From Mnemiopsis leidyi (lineage: Eukaryota; Ctenophora; Tentaculata; Lobata; Bolinopsidae): a DNA stretch of 40,356 nucleotides. Each line of letters starts with the position of its first letter. Positions within the stretch are counted from its first letter, which is position 1. The notes below the pieces were generated by a model. That model worked only from the letters and a program-made list of their open reading frames with translations, was not told the DNA's origin and ran no database searches. Below are positions 22,701-32,195 of the stretch, in pieces. Location of the stretch: assembly GCA_000226015.1 (NCBI GenBank), contig JH156025.1, positions 39,362 through 79,717 on the forward strand. Direction: 5' to 3'. Both the position numbers and the translations under genes were made by a program.

Positions 22701-25700
22701 ATCGAGGTTAGAAATAACCCCCTTTTCTCCTATAACTATATTGCATCGTTCACATCGCGTTTGAAGTCTTAGGGAAAATATTTTCCTTTTACATAATTAA
22801 GATATTAGTATATATCGCTTTTGGTAGTACTTAAATTTGCCCCAACAAGTATGAAAATAAGATTTACTTTCATTTTGTGATAATCTCCATCGCTCGGCAG
22901 GTAGATAACCCTGACGACTCTGATATCAACATAGATTTCGGAGCTGCTGACCACGGAGATAAATACCCATTCTCTGGTCCCGGTGGGGTGCTGGCTCACG
23001 GCTTCTACCCTCGCAAGGGAGATGTAAGTGACTTCTTCATGGAGATGCTATTGCTATATGAATCAAATTTCAAGTTCTTGTGAATTGTGAAACCATTGCA
23101 AGAAACATTCCTGATTAATTAAAATTTTGGATATCCTAGTTGAATTCAGATCCTCCACCTACCAAAATTATTTTAGTCACAATTATATAATTATATGGTC
23201 TTTTTTCAGGTAACAAAATTTTGTATATTCTCTGACCGAGCACTTCAGATGCATTATAACTACCTTAACTTCTGCAAATCTGATTTAAGATTAAAATTTT
23301 CAGATGCATTTCGACGATGATGAACTCTACACATCCAACTCATTCAGCGGAACTAACCTGTACTACGTAGCGACCCACGAGTTTGGTCACGTGTTAGGAA
23401 TCAGACATAGCAACGTTCGGGGAGCTGTCATGGGTCCTTACTACCCAGGTAGATTCTTTTGACAGTTAATTCAGTCATTGTATTTTGTATAACACTCCAT
23501 CAAAGCTATTACCTAAGACTTAAGAGTTAAATAGACCCAGTATTTGATACAATCTCGTACTTATTTCATCAATGATTCTATGATCATGATGAACCGCTGT
23601 TACAGGGTTCCAAAGAGAAATTGAACTAGACCAAGATGACATTGCCGCTGCAATAGAACTATTCGGTAAGCAATCACTTCCTGTTTAATAAGCAATACAT
23701 ATAACACACGTCCTTCGCAAAATCGGCACAAGAGCTTTTCCTTTTGATTGGCGAACATTTTCCTCCAACGAGCAACCCTGCTTGTTACAAGATTACCCAA
23801 CCACAACCCTGGGGCGTGAGAAGAAGACATTTTTCTTATTTTGGTCTGAACAAATTATGTCCCTGTACTGTAGCCCAACCTAAATACAACTATGGTTTAT
23901 CAGGATCTCATCCGGATCGCGCTGATGGAGGATGGAGCGTCGGAGAATGGTCCGAATGTTCAGCTGAATGTGGTGGCGGGGTTATGACTCGGTCTAAGAC
24001 ATGCACTAACCCTGCACCAGCTCATGGTGGAAGTGACTGCGTGGGAGATGCTTCAGAGACCAGATCGTGTAACGAGCAGTCTTGTGAGTGATGAACCCGG
24101 GGCTTTCTGTTTAATAAACAATGCATGCTTATATGACCATCGTGAATTTACCTGTACAAGAACTTTTGACTTTGATATACGATCTCAACATTTTTCCTAT
24201 TTTAGTCTAGACCAATGACCCAATACAAATAAGCCGAACCCTTACCTAAAGTTTAATCATATAGTTCTAGTTTGCGAGTGCCTAATCCAGATTGCACAGG
24301 TGAAGCTGACGAAGCTGACGAAGCTGACGAAGCTGACGAAGCTGACGAAGCTGACGAAGCTGACGAAGCTGACGAAGCTGACGAAGCTGACGAAGCTGAC
24401 GAAGCTGACGAACCTGAACCAGTTGACGGAGGTTGGAGCGATTTCGGAGAATGGTCCGAATGTTCAGCTGAATGTGGTGGCGGGGTTATGACTCGGTCTA
24501 AGACATGCACTAACCCTGCACCAGCTAATGGTGGAAGTAACTGTGTCGGGGATGCTTCAGAGACCAGATCGTGTAACGAACAATCTTGTGATGGACCAGG
24601 TATGAAATTTCACGATTTGGAATTAATCATTAAAAAATCATTAAAATTGACTATTATTCGAAAAAAGAAACTTATGAGCAGCAAATGAAATTTAGCAAAT
24701 GCTGATAGACATTAGCCTGAATATATGGATGATTTGTGAAATCAGAACCAGAATTTTGTCCACTATCTTAGCCACGGTGACGGTTACCCAGAGCTCCACT
24801 TACTTGGGACAGGAAGCTGACTTGGCTATTGACGGAGACATGAGCACGGTGTAAGTCGGGTTTTCTTCTGTGTTTGAAACTCTTTTTCTGCCATACAATC
24901 TTATTTTCCAAGGTTCAAAAGTTTGGACTGTCAAATTATCGATTGAAATCATTAATGAGGATGACGTCCAATCCAATCGCACGAACTGTCTTGAAGTCAT
25001 GTTCAGTCAGAAGCAATTCAGAGATTCTAGATTAGGCAGATCTTATTGTTAACACAAACCTTGCCTATTGCCAGGTCACGGACACGATGCGGAAAAGATT
25101 ATACTTGGTTTAAGTACGAGGTAAAAAATCAAGTTGGATTAGGTTTGGAATGAGAAACGGCTTGGTTTAAGTACGATTTAAAGCGTTAAGTTAGATTAGG
25201 TTAATAGTATGAGAAACAATTCAAGCTAACTGTTGAAAAGAAAGTGTAGGTAATAAACATCATGAGTAACCTAAGTATAACTGAATAATGAAATCACTTG
25301 TTCCAGTTTTCGAAGCCAACAAAAATTGGAGTCGTAGAAATAGTGAACGGGAACCTCGACAAATCACACAAGAAGCTAAAGGATGCGATGGTAAGCAAAG
25401 TCTCTTTTATTCAAAATAAAAAAATTAACGAACTCCAGAGTAAAAAATTTGATGTTCAACTTTTTCGGGTATGTAATTTTTCACGATGATCGTTTAATCG
25501 TTTAGTCATTTTAAACTATTTTCTTAATGGTAAGGTATGGGCTGAAACAGGAGTCGAGGGCGAAAAGTACAAATGTGGTGATATAAAAACTACAAAAGAC
25601 AGTACAATCGAAGGACAGACTTATAAAATCGATTGTGGAGGCCGAACTGGTGAGAATACTTTTATCTTGGTAGTCTTTTATATAATATTTATTTTGTTCT

Positions 25701-28700
25701 TTGTAGTCCTTTCATCAGAAAAAGATAGGATGAATTCCGAGATTCAAGATAGACCTCATGGATGATTGTGATTCAGATTCCCTGCAAAACTTCTGTCCTT
25801 TCTTAATTTTCTCAATCTAGAAAAAGAAGTATAGATTGTAATACATCATCGATCAATGCATATTTTTAACTATATGTTAGTTTACCCATTACACTTACAG
25901 TGAAATTCGTGAAGATAGTGCAGAATCAAAAATGGGGAGGCAGGAAATGTCTTGAGATTAAAGAAGTGAAGGTCCACGTTATTGAAGAAGGTAAAAAGTA
26001 ATTAGATTTTAACTCTAAGCTTGTTTAGTATTCAAAATGATTGGAACAATTGAATAATTTTTTGGGGAAGGATCACGAATGTTTTTGCATTATGCAGCAA
26101 TTGGCCAATGATAAGTTTGGTATAAGTATACGAGATTCAAACGATTGTGGGCCCCTCACCAAAAAACCGCCTCTATTGATTATCATATCGACCTACCATC
26201 ATCTATATCTTCAATGACTAATCGCAAACTAAGTCATATTGTTTTTCAGACAGTGATGAGGAAGATGCTACTGGTAAGAAATGTTACAAGAATATAAGTC
26301 AATTTTATTAGTCTTTTTGCAGAATGGAGAACTAAGCAGAAAAGCAATTATTTTTTTAAATTGTTACAACCATTCTTAAATTTCATATTTAATTTTTAAT
26401 ATTCTTAGCCGCATGTTAAGAATGATATGAAATCATCCAATCTATTCGCATTTATTTTCTATAAAAAAAACCTCTCAGGAGCTGTTCAGTCACATTTATT
26501 TTCTATAAAAACCTTTCAGAAGCTGTTGGGCCAGACAATATAGAAATGGAGGAGACTGGTCCAGGTAATGTTGAATTGTTAAGTGTTATTACTTATTTTA
26601 TAGCTTAAGTCATGTACTTTAGTTAGGTAATTGAATTGTAAAGTTTTCACAATGTAACCGGCCAAGTTGACTGTTGAAGTGACGGCCTAGGTAGTTTTAC
26701 TATCAACCATACTGTTTTCGCCCGAGGCTTTGCTTCTACAAGCGTAGTTACTCATGTAAACTTCGATCATGGTTTCCCGCCATTTGGCTGAGTTGACCGG
26801 CTGCTGCATAGACTCAACGGTGTCCTTATCACCCTGTCCTTATCACCCTGTGGTTAAGCAGCACAGAGATTCAAACCAGGGACCTCCTGAATTGAAGTCC
26901 AATGTTCTGCGCTCTACGCCACTCAGCCATTTTAGTGTGTTTAATGTTGCCATAATTTGGACTCAATCGAGAAACATCATTACGTTCATTTCAAGTACTG
27001 AAGTTAATTATGGTCACATACATATAACTTCCCATTCTGAAAACTCCATAAGTATCTCAAAATAAGAAGCTCAAATTCGAGGACAATTGGCACAGAGTTT
27101 TAACTTCTTAGAATTGATTTGTAGACAACGATTCGAGACTTATAAACTATTCAGCTGCTGAAGAGTTCAAGTTTCCAGAAACAGGGATTCCTGCTTTAGA
27201 TGAATGTGGAGCTGATTTTAGTGCCCTGATGAATGCAGCCATGAAGTCACTACAGACTTTTGATCCAACGGTAATCCAGTATAAAGATATGATAGATCTT
27301 GAATTCGATATGAGCTTTGTTTGTTTTATGATAACCTTATCGACTTTCCAGAAAATGTCTTCCATTTCAACAAGTTTACAAAATATCATATTAGTCTGAA
27401 AGTTATTATGAACTAAATGAAGTGCAACAATAGTCGCTCTGGCATACTAAAAGTTAAAACCAACTATACATTATAATAAAGTTTCCTTACAATATAGGTT
27501 TTCCTTACAATATAAGTTTTCCTTACAATATGAGTTCCTTACAATATTAGTTTTCCTTACAATATAATAAAGTTTCCTTAATAATGTTAATATGGAGGTT
27601 GATTTTTTCAGGCTCTGTATTAATCTTTTATTAGCACATTATGGTCAATAAAGCAATAGCACTTCTTCTAAAAGATTTCATCCAGGACTCCGAAGGATTG
27701 GCTATTTTAACCAAAATGTTCTGTGATGGCGTGAAAAACTTTGGGAGCTGCATAGAATCAAGTGGTGCACCCAATCTATTGGACGAGTTTATGGCAAATA
27801 TTCCTTTCCAATGTCAAATCGGTAAGTGGAGGAGAAGTTTATGTTGCTATAGTAAGATCATAGTTGAATAGCTGTAAGTTAATGTTGAATTGTTTATTGT
27901 TATTTCTGATTGCTTACTGTGGTAGGCTGCTTTATGCCTTTATATATTTGGCTGCTTGATATTTGTTTTAACTTGATAACTTTTCGATTGGCCATTGATC
28001 ACTATTATAGATATGAAAATGTATTCAGGGCCATAGAAAACGATTGGTGAATGAGACCCTTATCTTTAAGTGTATTTAAATTACTTAAATTGTAAGTCCA
28101 TATATTAGTTTTCAGACTAATCTGTCACCTTTGCAGAATCAGAGGACCTGCAGCAACTTAGTAAGTAAAAAATGTGGATGTATCCACATACGATAAAGTT
28201 TTGACATTTCAACCAAATTTATTGTTAATTTTCGTTGATTTAAACGGACTTTTGATAATAATAGATCCTCATCGTACAACTTTTTAATCGTTGGAGAGAC
28301 GAAATAAAAAAAGCTAACATGATTGGGTTCTTGAAATGTTCATCATCTTTAGCTTCAACCTCAATGATGGTATTAAATTTGTAGTGTTGAAATAGTTTAA
28401 AACTTGGTTCGTTATCTTGTCATCGTGATTTTATGCCTTTATCAAATTCATAAACCCTATTCCTATCAGCATTCTCGAAAGTAGAACAAAGTAGTACTAA
28501 AGACTCCATGGATGCTGAAATGGCGGTTGATGGGGACCTTGAAACCAAGTCAGTCTTTACCATATAGTCTTTTATTATAATAGGTTATAAAGCAATCAAC
28601 TATCAGTCTTTACCATATAGTCTTTCATTATGGGTTATAAAGCAATCAACTATCAGTCTTTACCATATAGTCTTTCATTATAGGTTGTAAAGCAATCAAC

Positions 28701-30384
28701 TATCAATCTTTACCATATAGTCTTTCATTATAGGTTATAAAGCAATCAACTATCAGTCTTTACCATATAGTCTTTCATTATAGGTTGTAAAGCAATCAAC
28801 TATATAACACATTTTTCATTTTAAGTTAATTGTGTAGTGGTTGTTATAATTAACTGCTCTTAAGTTTTTGCTTCACTAGCTTAATCATTATGCTGTTAAA
28901 ATGAACCTATTTCACTTAACTAGAATTTTTCATAACTTCAGGTCTAAAACTTTGTGTACAGGCAAGAATAACGCATGGTTTAAGTACAAGGTATATTTCC
29001 ACATTCGTATTGTGAAATAAAGATTAATGCTGTTTTTATGATAATTGATTTTCAATGAAAATTGATTTTCTTTTTTAATTTTATTGTGAAATTATGATTA
29101 ATTTTCTCATTTTTGAAGCCAATAATAAAAGTTCATCGTTTCCTTATCTTGAGTTTATCGTTTTACAGTTGACGGGACCGACCAGTGTCGGAATGGTAAA
29201 GATTGTTAACGGAAATCTAAACCGAAAGAGAGAGAAGCTGAACGGGGCCGTGGTTAGTTATGATTTGATTTGAAACTTTCATCGAAAAATTATATTTGAC
29301 AAATGTAACAATTGAATAGATCAAAGGGATACAAAATATCATAGGGCTGACAATTTGGCCTTTGGGTTAAGGGCCAAACACGAAAGTAGATATTGAATGA
29401 AATACAAAAACCATTGAGGATACCAGCAAAATCCGTGATGGGCTATGCGATTGTAAATTGTACCATCTTTGCACAATTTGGGCAAAATATTGTCGGCTTT
29501 TCCATATGAATCATTTTTCCATATGTATCATTTTTCCCCGTCCTCTGAAGTGCATGATAACTAAGTGTTACTTTGTTTAATTGTTAAGTCAAAGGAGAAT
29601 GCAGCTACACTAACTCTCGCAGGTGTACGCTGAACACAAAGGAGAGAAGGTGGAGTGTGGAGTTATAGAGACGACTGATATCGGCACGGTGGAGGGGCAG
29701 ACTTACATGGTCGACTGCGGCGGAGCTCCAGGTTCGTACTATAATGAGTCATCGTGTCAAGTTTTAGGCTGCTGTTGACGAGATTATATTCGTCAAACGT
29801 TCAGCTTTAAGCTGCGAGAGTCGGGTATCACTGCGACAAGGCTGAAGATATGTTCAGCCTGAATTAACATGTTAGAGATGTTAAAGATTAAAAATCGGGA
29901 ACTAACAGAAATAAAACATAATTTGATCAGCGGAGGACTATATACTAACAACAAAAAATACCCGTGAAGGCGGTGACAACTTCAACCATCCTCATTTCAG
30001 CTTCCTTCGTGAGAATCGTACAAAAAGAGAAATGGAACAAGAGGAAATGTCTTGAATTGGCCGAGGTCCAAGTTTTTGGTCACTCAGAAGAAGGTAAAAA
30101 TAAGATTTAGTAAATGATCTTCATAATTCTTCGGAAAGAGTCGAACACTCTTTTGATCGTGTGAGGTGTGACAGTGTATTCGACGTTTCATTAATCAATC
30201 GCTGTCGCATGTAATGGGTGAAATGTGCGACTCCTCCCCAAGATTTCTGACAATCAGTGTACGATGATAACTTTGAAAATGTTTGACCATGTTGAAGGAA
30301 TTTTTTTTCATGCCATGTATTTCTTTTTCTTTCTATCAAACTTAATTATGATCAAAATTACAAATTATAAATCTTTCAGCTTAA
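19778..30384 (+). CDS. MMP-A: matrix metalloproteinase with TSP1 and F5/8C-like domains, 29 exons
   Basis: Secreted zinc endopeptidase zymogen, 978 residues. Exons: 19778-19874, 20034-20087, 20937-21038, 21270-21421, 21580-21657, 21796-21931, 22215-22356, 22598-22706, 22901-23023, 23304-23448, 23606-23665, 23904-24083, 24300-24599, 24772-24850, 25075-25120, 25307-25390, 25535-25649, 25901-25990, 26250-26273, 26520-26564, 27125-27270, 27635-27821, 28137-28160, 28470-28548, 28942-28990, 29169-29252, 29623-29731, 30001-30093, 30380-30384. All joins keep phase. Signal peptide at residues 1-19 (ends SVFG), long pro-region 33-161, peptidoglycan-binding-like prodomain 162-207 with switch RCGNPDV, furin site RKKR, catalytic domain about 240-398, two TSP1 repeats, F5/8C-like, acidic linker, unknown Cys module, second F5/8C-like. 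No hemopexin. The 3' end is least certain: the last exon adds only CT-TAA; an alternative acceptor near 30505 would add about ten residues. Confidence 0.9.
20034..22356 (+). other. MMP-A pro-region, cysteine switch and furin site
   Basis: Exons 2-5 encode about 130 residues that canonical MMPs lack: [16 protein letters not shown], then helical segments ([56 protein letters not shown]). Exon 6 has the peptidoglycan-binding-like helix [19 protein letters not shown] and the switch RCGNPDV (family form PRCGxPD), where the Cys holds the catalytic zinc latent. Extra cysteines flank it (IPPC, DVKC, TAEC). Exon 7 carries two basic sites, RRRR and RKKR before WEVVTGRTW; the second is where mature enzymes of this family begin. 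The same exon series recurs in MMP-B and MMP-C. Confidence 0.85.
22141..22226. repeat. Tandem duplication of a splice acceptor and exon start (MMP-A exon 7)
   Basis: Copies 22141-22180 and 22181-22226 each contain TTTCAG followed by AGACAGCCGAAT. Using the first acceptor (exon start 22169) runs into an in-frame TAA within nine codons, so the second (22215) is the coding one. Use of the first would cut the protein before the furin site. Confidence 0.93.
22598..23665 (+). other. MMP-A catalytic domain exons
   Basis: Exons 8-11. [16 protein letters not shown] opens the fold. Exon 9 has the structural zinc/calcium region [18 protein letters not shown] and VLAHGFYP. Exon 10 begins MHFDDDELY and holds the zinc-binding helix [11 protein letters not shown]: His356, Glu357 (general base), His360 and His366. 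[10 protein letters not shown] is the Met-turn. Exon 11 ([14 protein letters not shown]) is the C-terminal helix. All residues needed for catalysis are present, so the enzyme is predicted active after pro-peptide removal. Confidence 0.93.
23904..24599 (+). other. Two thrombospondin type-1 repeats separated by an EAD linker
   Basis: Each of exons 12 and 13 encodes one TSP1 repeat: [20 protein letters not shown] or [19 protein letters not shown], then [27 protein letters not shown]. The paired Trp residues and the six-cysteine spacing are intact. The two exons are almost identical at DNA level. The intron before each is also related (TCTGTTTAATAA.CAAT.CAT, ACAAGA.CTTTT), so exon and flanking intron were duplicated together. 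Splicing T at 24083 to GT at 24300 rebuilds the last Cys of repeat 1. Confidence 0.92.
24302..24409 (+). repeat. 12 x 9-bp coding minisatellite (Glu-Ala-Asp)
   Basis: GAAGCTGAC is repeated exactly twelve times and translates to (EAD)12, an acidic spacer between the two TSP1 repeats of MMP-A. The copies are identical at DNA level, which points to recent expansion and likely length polymorphism. It lies directly at the start of exon 13. Confidence 0.97.
24772..25990 (+). other. First F5/8C/fucolectin-like domain of MMP-A
   Basis: Exons 14-18. [20 protein letters not shown] begins with the typical Q-SSTY and AIDG-D-ST signature of fucolectin-type F5/8C lectin domains. [49 protein letters not shown] and [14 protein letters not shown] follow as core strands. 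Intron phases match the second copy at 28470-30093 exactly, so the two domains arose by block duplication. Such domains commonly bind carbohydrate or matrix; binding here is not shown. Confidence 0.85.
25102..25217. repeat. Imperfect tandem copy of exon 15 end and intron start
   Basis: TTGGTTTAAGTACGAGGTAA at the exon 15 donor is followed about 57 bp later by TTGGTTTAAGTACGATTTAA, with related downstream sequence ending ATGAGAAAC in both. The second copy has lost the GT donor. Confidence 0.8.
26448..26530. repeat. Tandem duplication of the exon 20 acceptor
   Basis: CATTTATTTTCTATAAAA, then ACCTCTCAG/GAGCTGTT (first copy) or ACCTTTCAG/AAGCTGTT (second copy). The second acceptor (exon start 26520) is used in the model because it joins in frame to GPDNIEMEE. 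Confidence 0.88.
26660..26935 (-). mobile_element. tRNA-derived SINE-like element
   Basis: On the minus strand 26929-26919 reads TGGCTGAGTGG, a good RNA polymerase III box A, and 26877-26868 reads GGTTTGAATC, a good box B (T-arm GTTTGAATC). Between them lies GCGCAGAACATTGGACTTC, like a tRNA anticodon arm. The 3' acceptor half does not fold into a complete tRNA, and non-tRNA sequence follows, so a SINE fits better than a tRNA gene. The 3' boundary near 26660 is a guess. It sits in MMP-A intron 20. Confidence 0.65.
27125..27821 (+). other. Unrecognised four-cysteine helical module in MMP-A
   Basis: Exons 21-22 encode about 110 residues between the acidic linker and the second F5/8C-like domain. 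Four cysteines occur in DECGAD, KMFCDG, FGSCIE and FQCQI. The intervening sequence is strongly helical ([44 protein letters not shown]). I do not recognise the family. A small disulfide-bonded helical bundle of saposin-like type is one possibility, without motif support. The reading frame and splice sites are sound. Confidence 0.75.
27473..27584. repeat. Short tandem repeat TTTTCCTTACAATATA in intron 21
   Basis: About six imperfect copies of a 15-20 bp unit (TTTCCTTACAATATA), flanked on both sides by ATAATAAAGTTTCCTTA. Confidence 0.9.
28470..30093 (+). other. Second F5/8C/fucolectin-like domain of MMP-A
   Basis: Exons 24-28: [80 protein letters not shown] and [14 protein letters not shown]. 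Cysteine pattern and all intron phases match the first copy. It closes the protein. Confidence 0.85.
28551..28803. repeat. Five-copy ~50-bp tandem repeat at the exon 24 donor
   Basis: AGTCTTTACCATATAGTCTT recurs from 28552, 28605, 28655, 28705 (with one change, AATC) and 28755. The first copy begins two bases inside the intron, directly after the exon 24 donor at 28549. The unit continues GGTTATAAAGCAATCAACTA. Confidence 0.95.
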
Positions 30385-32195
30385 GAAAACATCTGGTACG
30401 ACGGACTAAAAAGAGCTTTCAGCTAAAAAGCTGAAGAGGAGTTTGGATGTGCTTATGATGCTATTAGCTTTAACTTAAACTAAATCTTATTACGTGATAT
30501 CGCAGGAACATTTCATTTGACATTCATAATGAACTAGCTGCAGATATTGAAGCATTTATAGGCACCAGAGGTTCTAACTGTTCTAACTGTTCTAAAGTTT
30601 CCCGCTAACGCTTTAAGATGTTATATTATGCAAAATATGCATGAAACTAAATAAGCATTATCGGTTACTTAAATAAGCAAGAGGCGACCGAAAAGAAAAC
30701 TTTCAAATCAGAAAATTTTCTAGGTATTAATTATTTTGTTATTCGTGATCATGACTGATATTTATAGGTTCTTTTGTGAAACTGCAAAAAGGAGTTTTAA
30801 AAATTAAAACCACTTACCGGTCAGCTGGTGAAGCCTACCCAGGAAACTAATGCATAAGTGCACAATTTTTAACATTAACGATATCAATATCATGGTTTAT
30901 GATTTTGCGTCTTATCACTGAAATGTAAGACTGTGAAAAAAGCGTTTGGCTCGTAAAAATATCACTGCAGTGATATTTTACGAGCCAAACGCTTGTCGTA
31001 GGAATTGCAGTAATGTTTATGGTTAAGGTATTGCAATTGGTCTTCGGTATTTCCGTATTGGTATTGATACCGTTTTTAAATGTTTTTTATGAATTTTATA
31101 ACATCATCGATATTGAAAATCTTCTCTTAACAAAAACGCTAATTTCATTTTGTTTGACAAAGAATTGTGAATTGAAACTGATCGGGTGCATGTGCATGCT
31201 GAACAAAACTCGAAAGGTCCAAGAAGGATCTAAATTAAAGGCCTACTCGGCTTATCAAGTTGGAAGTATCACCTTTTCCTGCTTGCAGCAAGCTAATCCT
31301 CCGGCCCTGCACAATCATGCACTTCGTTCTTCTGCTGTTTGAATCGTGTACGACTGAGATCTTCAAATGGTCGCCTTTTCCTTCCTGGCTTGTAATTCAT
31401 CGTTGTTAAAGCGAGAAAGCGTATTTTGCTGTTTTAGTAAAGTTACATTGTTTATACTCATAACTCATAGACTTATGAAGTTATGACAACCTCAGCGACA
31501 TTGCTACCTATTTTCCTGGCGGATTTTAGTGAGAAATAGATGTATCGTTATACTTATAATTGCAGTGAGAGATCGAAGTGTCTCAAGGGAGAGCTGTTTC
31601 ACAGACTAAAGTTTTCACTAGGAAGTAACATAGAAAGCCTAACGGTTGGAGACTGTAATTGACTGTTCACGAAATCGGTCAGATCTGTTTCTGAATTCGT
31701 AACAGCCTCTTGTTCACGAAAGTGGATGTAGGAAGTTTCCTCATGCGTTCATTTGATTACGGGACTATGTTACAAGGGCTGAAGGGCAAACATCAGCCAA
31801 TCATAGCTCACCTAAATTCACGGAAATAGTGAGATGGAGAGCGCGATGGCTAAAAGACACATAAGTTTATCTTCAGTTTCGCTTCGTTAACAAAATGTAT
31901 TCGCTGCTTAATTGCGTTCGTGCTTATCGGCTAATAATTGTAGGAGGTTCAAACAGTTTCATCCTTTACATACAAAACAGCTTACAGCACGCTTTTTGTA
32001 AAGAGTCCCATTTTCCTACTTTACTCGGACCTTTAATTCCTGGTGTTATCATCACCATCTTTCGATTATGAGACGACATCACATTTAGCTTGAAAATTAT
32101 ATTTTACAAACCATAGACTCCAATTCATCAATTATAGTTTACGTTTAAGTCTCTGATCTCACAAACTTCATCTAAAAGGCTGAGACAGGATTGCG
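30385..32195. other. Intergenic between MMP-A and MMP-B
   Basis: No exon was recognised. An open frame of 109 codons at 31013-31342 (plus) starts with a hydrophobic segment but has no homologous look and no supporting context. Contents: the inverted repeat at 30940-30993, and an ATTAAA near 30804 that could serve MMP-A polyadenylation. The MMP-B promoter should lie in the right part; no clear TATA box was seen. Confidence 0.5.
30940..30993. repeat. 54-bp near-perfect inverted repeat
   Basis: The left arm AGCGTTTGGCTCGTAAAA and on to CACTG is followed with no spacer by its complement, CAGTG to GCCAAACGCT. The arms are 26-27 bp and differ only in A-run length (five versus four). It can form a long hairpin or cruciform, and resembles a minimal foldback element. 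Confidence 0.97.

Noticed and set aside
24253..24510. Minus-strand Ala/Ser repeat protein
   Set aside because: Antisense of the EAD repeat and TSP1 exon.
26783..26800. Plus-strand TGGCTGAGTTGACCGG as a second box A / tRNA gene
   Set aside because: No box B at the right distance on the plus strand.
31013..31342. Plus-strand open frame of 109 codons with hydrophobic start
   Set aside because: No domain, no promoter or splice context, and it lies in an AT-rich intergenic area where such frames arise by chance.
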